NCBI GenBank assembly: GCA_022711755.1 | Contig: JAKLEA010000019.1 | Span: 1-64,000, forward strand | Length of the DNA: 64,000 nucleotides | From: Planctomycetota bacterium | GTDB taxonomy: Bacteria > Planctomycetota > Brocadiia > SM23-32 > JAKLEA01 | Direction of reading: 5' to 3' | Shown: positions 1 through 8,533 of the stretch, in pieces | Numbering within the stretch: position 1 is the stretch's first letter | Layout: each line of letters opens with the position of its first letter | The notes under the pieces: generated by a model | Databases searched by the model: none | Told to the model about the DNA's origin: nothing | What the model saw: only the letters and a program-made list of their open reading frames with translations | Translations under genes and position numbers: made by a program

Positions 1-63
1 GCGACGCTGAGGGCCTGTTTTTTCAGCGACGAATGGGACACATGCTTCAAAGCCGCCGCCTAA
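1..63 (+). CDS. possible C-terminal end of a CDS entering from the left edge
   Basis: Frame 1 is open from the window edge to a TAA at 61-63, giving about 20 residues (ending FKAAA) with an ordinary composition. The other two plus frames stop early or give unlikely arginine-rich peptides. The piece is too short to assign a family, and it could equally be non-coding. Confidence 0.25.
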   Translation, partial: ATLRACFFSDEWDTCFKAAA

Positions 64-139
64 AACAAAAACCGCACCCAACGCAAGTGTCTTTCGGCTC
101 TTCGGGAATAATCCCCTGCAGACCGCCGTGATTGAGAGA

Positions 140-3100
140 TCACACGTCGAGCAGAAGAGTCTTGATCTCAAACGCCCTGACAAACAGGGAGACCTTTCCG
201 CCCCTGACCTTGAGCGACTTCGGCTCCTCCTCAAGCATGTTCGTCTCGCTGACGGACTTCACCGGAACGTTGAACTTCAGGTTTGCGTTCACGCCCGTCT
301 TCTCCGCCTCGTAAAGCCGCACGACTATGCCCTTGCCCTTCTCCGCCTTCTTTACGGATTCGATGATGACGTTCGGCGCGTCAACCTCGATCAGACTGCT
401 CAGGCACTGCGCCTTGCCGCCGGCAGGGGCCGCAATCGCCGGGACGTTCAGTTCATACGCCGGCCTGACGACCGACTCGGCCGAGAATCCGCAGGCGTGC
501 GGCAGGAGCGAGTAAGTGAAGCTGCGCCGCCCATTGTCCCCGCGCGGATCGGGATGTGTGCCGGACTTCAGCAGGCTGAGCCGCAGTTCGCTTCCCTTCA
601 CGCCGACTCCGTATTTGCAGTCGTTCAGCAGCGCGACTCCGAACCCATTTTCGGAGAGGTCCGTCCACTTATGCGCGCAAACCTCGAAGCGCGCGCGGTC
701 GGCCATCTGGTTCTCGTGCGTCGGACGCTCGGCATGGCCGTACTGGATTTCATGCCGCGCAAAATCGGCTAGGACGTCAAGCTCGAATCCGGCCTTCAAC
801 AGCTTGTGCTTCTCTTTCCAGTCAACCATCGTCTCGAAGTCAATCCTCGCCGAGTCGGCGTGGAATACAATGTCCTGCGTGAGTCTGGATGCCGCGCCGA
901 TTTCATAGACGCTGCGGATGCGCAGTTGCAGCGGCCCGTCGCTGACGACCTTGCGGCTGATCAGGCGACCGTCAGCCTTCATCTTCAGGCGTTGATCGCG
1001 GTCAATGTCCCAGTTGTCCCAGGATTCCGGAATGTCCTCGCCGACCAGGAGCGTGTTGAGCGCTCCGCCGGCCTTGACGACCTCTCTGCCGGAGGCCTTG
1101 TCCAGCAGAGACGCGATCCGCCCGGCCTTGTCAAATTTCACAACCGATTTCGGGGTCTCCACGCCGCGCTCAGAAACTTTGAACGGAGACTGCCCGCCGC
1201 CCTTGCCCTTGGCCAGCGCGACCGCCTTTGCGCCGAGCGCGGGAACCTTCAGCCCGGCGACCGCCAGCTTCGCGCAACCTTCCGGGTCCTCGATCCACTG
1301 GCAGGTCGCGTCCGCGTCCGCGATGACCATGCCCTCCGGAACTCCGGAAAGAACAACCTCGCCCGAACGGTCCCAACTCAGGGAATTGACGATGAGCAAC
1401 TGAGAGGGGGATTTGCCGGCTTCCGCGCCCAGCGTCTTGAGCGATTCTTCACCGATCACCTTCGCCTTTGTTATGCAATCCGCGAAGTCCAAGATCGCCT
1501 CGTCGTTGACCTCTGCAATTGATGAACCGGGCAGGATGTCGTGGAACTGGTTGGTCAGCAGTTTCTTCCACATTTCCAGGAATCTGTCCGACGGGTATTT
1601 TTTCCCGCGCAGCATCGCCATCGTCGCCAGCAGTTCGGCGTCGCGCAGGGCAAGCTCCGTCTTGCGGTTGCCTTTCTTGACCTGCGAAATGGAGGTCAAC
1701 GTCCCGCGGTGATACTCCAGGTAGAGTTCGCCGGCGAATTCCGGCAGGTTCGGAACCTCGTCCCGGATGCCGTCCATGAAATCGCCCACGCTGATCCATT
1801 TTGATCTCGGGCAGCCCTCAAGGTCGCCGATGCGTTTAGCCATTTCCAATTGTTCGGCCATCGGTCCGCCGCCCCCGTCGCCGTAGCCGAACGCGCAGAG
1901 CCGCCTGTCCTGATTGTCCTTGTGCTGCACCCAGTTCCACTGCCCGATAAGCGCCTCCGGCTCCGGCCAGCAGTGAATGGCGTTGTAGTGCGCGATGACT
2001 GACGTGCCGTCAATGCCCTTCCATACGAACGTGTCATATGGGAATCGAGTGGTGTCGTTCCAGCCGATCTTGGTCGTGCAGAAGTATTCGACGCGGCAGC
2101 CCTGGAGAATCTGCGGCAGCGCGGCGGAGTATCCGAAGACGTCCGGAAGCCAGAGCGTGTTGGACGTGTAGCCGAACATCTCGCGCGTGGCCGTCTGCCC
2201 CACGAGCAGTTGCCTTACGAGCGCCTCCCCGGAGGGCACGTTGCAGTCCGGCTCGACCCACATCCCGCCGTTGGGTTCCCATTTGCCCTTCGCCACGGCG
2301 CGCTTTATGCGTTTGAAGAGTCCGGGATACTCGCGGCGTATTACATCGGTATGGCACGGCGCGGCCTGAAGGAACATGAAGTCGGGATACTGCTCCATCA
2401 GGTTGAGAATCGAACTGTATGTGCGCGCGCACTTGCGCCAGGTCTCGGCCAAGGGCCACAACCATGCGGTATCCATGTGCGAATGGCCGATGACGCCCGC
2501 CCAGGGCATCGTCGGGCCGTTCTTCGACTCGAGCAGGGGCTTCATGATCTTGCGCGCGTCGGCGAGCTTCGACCTCCAGCTTTCCTCCGGCATCTCCTCC
2601 GGCATGGCGTCAACTACAGCGAAAACCTCGGCCAGCCCGGCGATTACCTTTCCGCGGCGCAGGCTGTCCTCGCTCAGGCATTTTGCAAGCTGGCGCAATG
2701 TCCGCAGGTCGGCCACGAATGCGGTCACGTCCTGCCGCTCAAGAACCACGTCGCACCCGTCGAATGTCCGACATCCCCTCGTCACGCGATGGAGCGTTTC
2801 GTTCGGGCTGCATCCGGGGAAGTCGTGCCCGGCGTAGGCCTCGACGGCAACGTCGTATTTCTTCCCGGCTTCGGCCTTTTTTGCCATCATCACGACGGGA
2901 TGGTTGCCGGTGAACAGGCCGGACGGCTCGAAGTCAATGAAGAGCATTGATTCCGCGTTGGTTTTCGCGCGCAGGAGGACTTTCTTCCCGCCGAGGGATT
3001 GGGGCGCCTTGTAATCCCCCCTGAACCATGCCGTCATCCAGTTTCCGCCCCATTTCATCCCCGGCTTTGCGGGCTGCCACTTCACGCCGTCGCGGGAGGT

Positions 3101-3232
3101 CGGAGGCTTGCGGAAATGCTCCTTCGTCTCGCAAATCTCCATGGAGATTTCACCGACCTTCTCAAAACGAAGGTGAACGTAGCGCTCTTCGATCCGCTCC
3201 AGTTTTTGAAGTATCTTCTTGTCTGTAAGCAT
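140..3232 (-). CDS. GH38 family alpha-mannosidase, cytoplasmic type
   Basis: A 1030-residue glycoside hydrolase family 38 protein, expected to release alpha-linked mannose from glycans. Start: I chose the ATG at 3232, preceded by ACGGAG eight bases upstream; the open frame continues to 3346 but that part has no domain character. After an N-terminal beta domain the catalytic (alpha/beta)7 domain begins near residue 245 with HSHMDTAWLWP (H252 and D254 are the expected zinc ligands). The nucleophile is D364 in LPDVFGYS. The C-terminal half is the beta-sandwich expected of the family. No signal peptide is visible, so it probably acts in the cytoplasm on imported oligosaccharides. It is divergent from the YetA-like lipoprotein gene and unlike the second, exported GH38 at 8534-11947. 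The family is clear; the exact linkage (alpha-1,2/1,3/1,6) is not readable from sequence. Confidence 0.9.
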   Translation of the reverse strand: MLTDKKILQKLERIEERYVHLRFEKVGEISMEICETKEHFRKPPTSRDGVKWQPAKPGMKWGGNWMTAWFRGDYKAPQSLGGKKVLLRAKTNAESMLFIDFEPSGLFTGNHPVVMMAKKAEAGKKYDVAVEAYAGHDFPGCSPNETLHRVTRGCRTFDGCDVVLERQDVTAFVADLRTLRQLAKCLSEDSLRRGKVIAGLAEVFAVVDAMPEEMPEESWRSKLADARKIMKPLLESKNGPTMPWAGVIGHSHMDTAWLWPLAETWRKCARTYSSILNLMEQYPDFMFLQAAPCHTDVIRREYPGLFKRIKRAVAKGKWEPNGGMWVEPDCNVPSGEALVRQLLVGQTATREMFGYTSNTLWLPDVFGYSAALPQILQGCRVEYFCTTKIGWNDTTRFPYDTFVWKGIDGTSVIAHYNAIHCWPEPEALIGQWNWVQHKDNQDRRLCAFGYGDGGGGPMAEQLEMAKRIGDLEGCPRSKWISVGDFMDGIRDEVPNLPEFAGELYLEYHRGTLTSISQVKKGNRKTELALRDAELLATMAMLRGKKYPSDRFLEMWKKLLTNQFHDILPGSSIAEVNDEAILDFADCITKAKVIGEESLKTLGAEAGKSPSQLLIVNSLSWDRSGEVVLSGVPEGMVIADADATCQWIEDPEGCAKLAVAGLKVPALGAKAVALAKGKGGGQSPFKVSERGVETPKSVVKFDKAGRIASLLDKASGREVVKAGGALNTLLVGEDIPESWDNWDIDRDQRLKMKADGRLISRKVVSDGPLQLRIRSVYEIGAASRLTQDIVFHADSARIDFETMVDWKEKHKLLKAGFELDVLADFARHEIQYGHAERPTHENQMADRARFEVCAHKWTDLSENGFGVALLNDCKYGVGVKGSELRLSLLKSGTHPDPRGDNGRRSFTYSLLPHACGFSAESVVRPAYELNVPAIAAPAGGKAQCLSSLIEVDAPNVIIESVKKAEKGKGIVVRLYEAEKTGVNANLKFNVPVKSVSETNMLEEEPKSLKVRGGKVSLFVRAFEIKTLLLDV

Positions 3233-3363
3233 CCGGCAAACTCCGTTGTTGATGGATTGTGGCGCCGGCACGGACGCCTTTATTGAACCAAGAATGGGAG
3301 ATAGAGTAGTAACGCAGCCGCCGAGCCGCAAGGCAAATCCGCGCAAGCGCTGGTCGGCGCGGG

Positions 3364-3392
3364 TTGCAGGCGCGGTGTTGCAGGTTTAGAAT
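3364..3392 (+). promoter_or_regulatory. putative sigma-70 promoter for the lipoprotein/hydrolase operon
   Basis: TTGCAG (3364-3369), a 17-base spacer, then TAGAAT (3387-3392). Transcription would begin near 3399, about 80 bases before the gene at 3478. It lies in the 245-base divergent region between the mannosidase and the lipoprotein gene. I see no convincing minus-strand promoter there. Confidence 0.5.
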
Positions 3393-3477
3393 CACGGCGG
3401 CGCGACGCAACATCGCGAGTTTGACCCGATAGAGCAGGGATTTTGCGTCCGGAAAACATTCACACATCCGACGGGGG

Positions 3478-5829
3478 ATGATGACATTGACAAAACACAA
3501 TGAAATGAAAATCGCCGCCGCGATCATGGCGGTTTGCGGCTGCTGCGCGGGATGTGCGTCAGGCAGCGACATGGGAAAAGACATTCTCAGATTCAGCGTC
3601 GCCCCGGCATCGCCCGGGAAACAGCTTGTCAGACTCTCCCTGCCCTTCGCGCGTGGCGCATTGGACCAGGGACAATGCCTGATGGTCAGCGACGGGGGGC
3701 AGTCCCGCCCGGTCGTGATCCGCGTCCTGACAACTTACCCCGGCAATCCCGAAGCGGCCAAGTCTGTCCGAAGGGCAATTGTGACTTTTCCCTATGACTT
3801 TGCCTCAACCGAGCCAAAGCAGTTTTCGCTCCACGCCGCTAATTCATCGCCTGAGGCGCGGCACACTGGAGGCATTTCCGCTGAAGTTGCCGGGAACATG
3901 GTGACGATCAGGCGTGGAACAGAGGTTATAGTCGTCGCGCGCCTGCTCGCCCCGGAGCGCGTATCAGCGGAACCGGCTCAGAAAACAGAAATCGAGAAGA
4001 ACGCTTTTTTCAGTTGGGTAAAGACGATGTTGCCGGACAACTTCTGGCCCCGCGCGATTGAAGTTCGTTGCGATGCGCTTGGAACGGTGACGGTCGTCGC
4101 GCACCTGCAGCGCGACGTCGCCGGGGACGGCTATGCCCCGGAATTCGGATGGGATATCGAGCTTCACGGCAAGGACGAAGCGGTTCTGGACAAGGCTGGA
4201 GAAAAAACGCCTGCGACCGGCGAATGGAAGGAGGTTGGCGTTTCTGACGGCAAATCATGGAGTATTTCCTTCGGCGACGGGTTGAAACTCTATCATCCCG
4301 CCGCTCAGCTTAAACGCTGCGGAAAGGCGCGGATTCAAACCGGCGGGGACGGAACAACGCATTATCAGTACATCCGTTGCGTGCCTGATGACAGGATACC
4401 AATGCAGCGGGCGTCCTGGCGGCGCGTGGAATTCGTGATTGCCCCAGAAAACCTGGCGGAGCTTCGCCCGACCCTCGAATATCCGCACAGGATGATAATC
4501 TCCGATGCGCCCTGGCACGATCTCTATGAGGTCGCCGCGCCGAGCGACTTCAGCGCCGCGCCAGAGCTTGTGGAACTCATCGCGTGTCATCATGACGCAA
4601 TCGTCGCCTCGATGTCGGTCGGCAAGGACTGGGGCAACGTGACGGGATTCAACAACGGCAGTCCGAACGGTTCGGTGTTCGGCATGAACCGTCTGAACCA
4701 CTGTCCGGCCATCTTTTTCGAGGGCTGGCGGACGGGGGATCGGCGGCTCGTGGAAACGGCGGTCCTGTGGTGCGATAACTTCTACGACCAGACAATCTGG
4801 TGGGGGCCGGTCAAGACCGGCGGAACGCGATACAACAACCAGCGAGCGATGGGGCTGAAGCCGCCCGACGATGACAACTCCTATATGTGGCGATCCAACA
4901 GCGCCGTTCATTTCTGCACAAAGGGCTACGATTCCTTCTTCCTTGCCTACGAGCAGACCGGCGATCCCAGGATGATGGATGCGCTCGACGCGCAGCTCCG
5001 TTACGCCGCCACGGAGGTTCACACCGATCAGGGGGAGTGCCGCAACATCGGCGACGTTCTGGACTTCGTCCGCGTCCATCGCTACACGGGTGATGAAAAG
5101 CATCTCGATAACGGGCTTCGACTCTTCCGCGAACTGACGAGCAAGCTCATGCCGAACGGTCTTTTCAGTCAGGGCGGGCATCCGATAATGGACAACCCGC
5201 CCTACATCGAGGACGACGCGTTCGGCTACAAGAATCCCTTCGCCAAGCCCTACATCATCGGCTACGCGCTGTCGGGTCTTCCGGAACTCGCGCGACACGC
5301 TCCGGACGAGCCTCGACTGCGACAGGTCATACAGGCCGTGGCCGATTTTCTGTCCGAAAGCCAGGACCCGCTGGGTGGGTGGCGCTACCCACATCCGAGA
5401 TCAAGCTACATGATCTGCTGCCAGGCGATGGAGCACGCCTGGCAGATCACGCAGGCGGACAAGCTCCTCGGACCGCAGGAAAGGCATCTTGACGCGATCG
5501 AGCGCGTCCTGCGGCAGCGCCTCCACGGTTGGAAGGCAAAGGGAACCATCTTCAGCGGGCTGTCCGGTTGGGAGACCGCAACCGGAAAGGTAAAGAGCGG
5601 GCAGGAACTCTACGCGCTTTACAAGAAACCGGAAGACCGCGATTTCCAGAGGGATTACGACGAGGGAAGTCCGGGATTCGGCTCCTCATCGCCGGAGGGA
5701 TTGGTCTACTTCCCTGAAGTTCTCGATTTCTATCTTCGCCATCGTCCGGCGTCGAGGCTCCTCGATCCGCCCGAACCGGGAAGTCCGCTGGATCGCGTTC
5801 TCAAGCGGGCCAAGGGAGGGGACAAATGA
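3478..5829 (+). CDS. secreted lipoprotein with YetA/PcRGLX-like (exo-rhamnogalacturonan lyase-like) architecture
   Basis: 783 residues. The N-terminus carries a lipoprotein signal (hydrophobic AAAIMAV followed by the lipobox CAGC, modified C26), so the protein should be membrane-anchored outside the cytoplasm. Residues ~30-350 look like beta-rich domains, and from ~370 onward helical repeats rich in Trp, Asn and Tyr (segments such as DWGNVTGFNNG, MWRSNSAVHF, GGWRYPHPRS) resemble an (alpha/alpha) toroid. This order (RIFT-like barrel, beta-sandwich, toroid) matches YetA/PcRGLX-like proteins, the family of exo-rhamnogalacturonan lyases (PL26). I infer polysaccharide lyase or hydrolase activity but cannot name catalytic residues. 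The start is ATG 3478 or ATG 3481 after a GGGGG tract. The stop overlaps the next ATG by four bases (ATGA), so the two genes are translationally coupled. Confidence 0.55.
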   Translation: MMTLTKHNEMKIAAAIMAVCGCCAGCASGSDMGKDILRFSVAPASPGKQLVRLSLPFARGALDQGQCLMVSDGGQSRPVVIRVLTTYPGNPEAAKSVRRAIVTFPYDFASTEPKQFSLHAANSSPEARHTGGISAEVAGNMVTIRRGTEVIVVARLLAPERVSAEPAQKTEIEKNAFFSWVKTMLPDNFWPRAIEVRCDALGTVTVVAHLQRDVAGDGYAPEFGWDIELHGKDEAVLDKAGEKTPATGEWKEVGVSDGKSWSISFGDGLKLYHPAAQLKRCGKARIQTGGDGTTHYQYIRCVPDDRIPMQRASWRRVEFVIAPENLAELRPTLEYPHRMIISDAPWHDLYEVAAPSDFSAAPELVELIACHHDAIVASMSVGKDWGNVTGFNNGSPNGSVFGMNRLNHCPAIFFEGWRTGDRRLVETAVLWCDNFYDQTIWWGPVKTGGTRYNNQRAMGLKPPDDDNSYMWRSNSAVHFCTKGYDSFFLAYEQTGDPRMMDALDAQLRYAATEVHTDQGECRNIGDVLDFVRVHRYTGDEKHLDNGLRLFRELTSKLMPNGLFSQGGHPIMDNPPYIEDDAFGYKNPFAKPYIIGYALSGLPELARHAPDEPRLRQVIQAVADFLSESQDPLGGWRYPHPRSSYMICCQAMEHAWQITQADKLLGPQERHLDAIERVLRQRLHGWKAKGTIFSGLSGWETATGKVKSGQELYALYKKPEDRDFQRDYDEGSPGFGSSSPEGLVYFPEVLDFYLRHRPASRLLDPPEPGSPLDRVLKRAKGGDK

Positions 5830-7910
5830 CAATATCAACGCGCGTCGCGATGATGTCGCTCCTGCTGGGGCCGGCGCTGTTCCTGTCATGCTGCGCCGCC
5901 GCAACGGCTCAGGAGGGAGGAAGGGACGTGATACTGAAGGTTGATAATCCCGATCAGAAGAATCTGCCGACCCTCGGAGTCTGGAAGCGGGACAAGGAAA
6001 TTCTCGTTTCAGCAGAGTTCCCGAACGTCCCCGGCTTCATCTGCGATTCATGGTGCTATGAAAGCCCGGTCGAGTTTCTGGGCGCTAAGCCGCTTGGAAA
6101 CGGACGGCTGGAACTGCGGCATCAAGTCGAGCAGGAGCCAAGATACCTGATAATAACAGAAGTCATCCCGGAGCCTGGCGCGCTGGAATTTATCGCCAGG
6201 GCGGAAGTTGCGCCTGAGACCCGCGCGGAGCTTCCCGGATTTCTGCTCGCGCCGAATCTCTGCTGGCAACTGACGCGGGCGGAGACCTTCCGAAGCCGGC
6301 CCGATCTCTACCCCGAATTCGTGAAGCGATGCTTCATCTTCACGGAGAGGGGCCTGACCTTCCTGCACAACACCGAACGGATGAAGATTCCGTGCCGCAA
6401 GCCCGACGATGAGTACAACACCCCCCCCTGGGTGCAGATGCACGTCGGCATGTGGCAGAATATCCCCTATGCGGGGCCGACCTCCTGGGCCGACTACAGC
6501 CCAGACCGTTACACGATGACGGTCATCGGGGCGGTCTCGCGCGACGCGAAACACATGGCAGTCCTGGCCAACGATACCGCAGACCTGATGTGCCAGGCGT
6601 GGCATGACTGCATGCACAACAACGCGAACTGGGCGCCTGCGGACGCGCCGCCGATGGAACGCCGCTGGCGGGTGAAGATATACGCTGGGGGGAACGATAC
6701 CAACGCCATGCTGGAGAAAGTCTCGAAGGATTTTCCGGGAATCCAAAGACTTGATAAGCCAGGAAAGTCCGACGGCGGACTTCAGTTTGAAGACGCGCGA
6801 CTGAGACAGCCCGGACCGGCCTTCGATTATCAGAAGCCCGGCATCAAAGACAGCCTTCCCGCGTTCCGGGATGAAGCGGCGGCGCGCTTGACCTATCCCA
6901 TGTCCTGGCTGTCCGGAAACTTCAACGATTTCGCGGCGTGGCGCAAGATTGCGAGGGGAAAGGCGATCGAATGCCTGCTTGCCCCGCCGCCTCCGGCCCC
7001 ATTCGCGCCGAACATCGTCGCGGAGGAGGATCGCGGGACATACGTCGCCCGCAAGGTCGTCTTTAACGTCAGCCGGGACAGCCGTGTTCTTGCGTACATG
7101 CTAGTCCCGAAGGGCAGCGGACAATTCCCCGCCGTCCTGCTGCTGCACGACCACGGCGCGCGCTTCGACATCGGCAAGGAGAAGGTCATCCGCCCGTTTA
7201 ACGACAACGCGAAACGCGTCGCATCCTCTCTGCAATGGGTCAACGAATGTTACGGCGGGCGCTACCTCGGCGACGAACTGGCAAAGATGGGTTACGTCTG
7301 CTTCTGCATGGACGCGCTGAACTGGTCCGACCGCGGCGGAGCGGGCTATGACGGTCAACAGGCGCTGGCTGGCAATCTCTTTCATCTCGGCATGTCGCAC
7401 GCCGGATTGATCGCGCACGAGGACATGCGCGCGGCGGAGTTTCTGGCGACGCGCCCGGAGGTTGACCCGAAGCGCGTGGCGGCGATGGGCCTTTCGATGG
7501 GCTGCTTCCGGACGTGGCAGGTCAGCGCCCTGTCGGATCGGATTTCCGCCGGCGTGGCCATCTGCTGGATGAACACGATCAAAGGTCTCATGGTTGCCGG
7601 GAACAACCAGACGCGGGGCCAGTCGGCCTTCACGATGGCGCATCCGGGGCTTTACAACCACCTCGATTATCCCGATGTCGCATCGCTGGCTTGCCCGAAG
7701 CCGATGCTGTTCTACAACGGGTTGAAGGATACCCTATTCCCCGTCGCGGGGGTGGAGGACGCCTACGCGAAGATGCGCAAGGTCTGGGAGTCCCAGGGGA
7801 CCGGGGACAGGCTGGCGACGAAGTTCTGGGACGTTCCGCATTGCTTCAACCGCGAGATGCAGGACGAGGCGTTCGCCTGGCTCAACCGGCAGATGGGCGT
7901 TGAGAAATAA
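5826..7910 (+). CDS. secreted alpha/beta hydrolase (dienelactone-hydrolase/acetyl-esterase-like) with large N-terminal domain
   Basis: 694 residues with an N-terminal signal sequence (hydrophobic stretch ~8-25, then ATAQE). Residues ~30-330 form a beta-rich domain I do not recognise. Residues ~400-690 are an alpha/beta hydrolase: VLLLHDHGA near the oxyanion strand, nucleophile elbow GLSMG with S557, acid D635 in NGLKDT and H672 in VPHCFN. That is a complete Ser-Asp-His triad. Such enzymes beside polysaccharide lyases and glycosidases usually remove acetyl or other esters from glycans; this is inferred from context. It follows the lipoprotein gene with a 4-base overlap and no separate ribosome site is needed. 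Exact ester substrate unknown. Confidence 0.7.
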   Translation: MTISTRVAMMSLLLGPALFLSCCAAATAQEGGRDVILKVDNPDQKNLPTLGVWKRDKEILVSAEFPNVPGFICDSWCYESPVEFLGAKPLGNGRLELRHQVEQEPRYLIITEVIPEPGALEFIARAEVAPETRAELPGFLLAPNLCWQLTRAETFRSRPDLYPEFVKRCFIFTERGLTFLHNTERMKIPCRKPDDEYNTPPWVQMHVGMWQNIPYAGPTSWADYSPDRYTMTVIGAVSRDAKHMAVLANDTADLMCQAWHDCMHNNANWAPADAPPMERRWRVKIYAGGNDTNAMLEKVSKDFPGIQRLDKPGKSDGGLQFEDARLRQPGPAFDYQKPGIKDSLPAFRDEAAARLTYPMSWLSGNFNDFAAWRKIARGKAIECLLAPPPPAPFAPNIVAEEDRGTYVARKVVFNVSRDSRVLAYMLVPKGSGQFPAVLLLHDHGARFDIGKEKVIRPFNDNAKRVASSLQWVNECYGGRYLGDELAKMGYVCFCMDALNWSDRGGAGYDGQQALAGNLFHLGMSHAGLIAHEDMRAAEFLATRPEVDPKRVAAMGLSMGCFRTWQVSALSDRISAGVAICWMNTIKGLMVAGNNQTRGQSAFTMAHPGLYNHLDYPDVASLACPKPMLFYNGLKDTLFPVAGVEDAYAKMRKVWESQGTGDRLATKFWDVPHCFNREMQDEAFAWLNRQMGVEK

Positions 7911-8002
7911 ATGCGGGGCGCGCGGAATCTTTCCGCGCAACGGATAAACACCTGGATCGAGGATGCCGACGAATCCGCATTACAGCGGAGAATATTATCC
8001 TG

Positions 8003-8030
8003 TTGCAGGATCGCAGAATATGGCTATACT
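8003..8030 (+). promoter_or_regulatory. putative sigma-70 promoter for the STAS-like gene
   Basis: TTGCAG (8003-8008), 16-base spacer, TATACT (8025-8030). The predicted transcript start is ~8037, about 70 bases before the ATG at 8109. Its location inside the 5' part of the longer open frame argues that the longer frame is not all coding. Confidence 0.5.
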
Positions 8031-8108
8031 AAGATATTGGTTGTATGGGACGGCGCTTGCGCCCGCGAACCCGCCCAATCGCCGCCCCGCTTCTGGGGAG
8101 GAAAACGC

Positions 8109-8516
8109 ATGGGTGAGGTCAAATGCCCCCTCAATTTCGGGAGCTTCAGGGAAGGCATCCTCTTCTGCCGGCCCACCGGCCGCATGACGAGCGAACTGGC
8201 GGACTGCATACTGGACTGTCATGAGGCGCATCGTGAACTTCTGGGCCATCCATATGACGTGCTTTACGACTTCAGAAATCTCTCCGGCGAGGACATGAGC
8301 TTCGATAAAATCAGAGAGATAGCCTCGCGTCGCATCCGCTCGGTCTCCGATAATCCGCCGTGCAAGGTATGCTTCCTGGTCAGCAGCCCTCACGCCTACG
8401 GAATGGCCCGCATGTATCAGACGCTGATAGGCCACGGCAATATCAGCGTCCACATCAGTTTCGACATGAAGGAGCTGGCGGCGATACTGGGCGTTGACGA
8501 ATTGCTCCTGTCATGA
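8109..8516 (+). CDS. small STAS/SpoIIAA-like protein
   Basis: 135 residues, cytoplasmic, no signal or membrane segment. The open frame runs back to 7911, but the ATG at 8109 has GGGGAGG seven bases upstream and a promoter at 8003-8030, so I start here. The pattern (two short strands around FREGILFCRPTG, a long helix, the strand DVLYDFRNL, then a second alpha/beta pair CKVCFLVSS and an ISFD strand before the last helix) resembles STAS or SpoIIAA-like domains that mediate protein contacts in signalling. The assignment rests on fold pattern only, since no invariant motif is present. The stop lies 17 bases from the convergent GH38 gene, with no terminator between them. Confidence 0.45.
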   Translation: MGEVKCPLNFGSFREGILFCRPTGRMTSELADCILDCHEAHRELLGHPYDVLYDFRNLSGEDMSFDKIREIASRRIRSVSDNPPCKVCFLVSSPHAYGMARMYQTLIGHGNISVHISFDMKELAAILGVDELLLS

Positions 8517-8533
8517 CCTTGCAGCCTCATGCC

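Noticed and set aside
4255..5394. 379-residue minus-strand frame
   Set aside because: It lies fully inside the YetA-like lipoprotein gene, is arginine/valine-rich and has no family motif.
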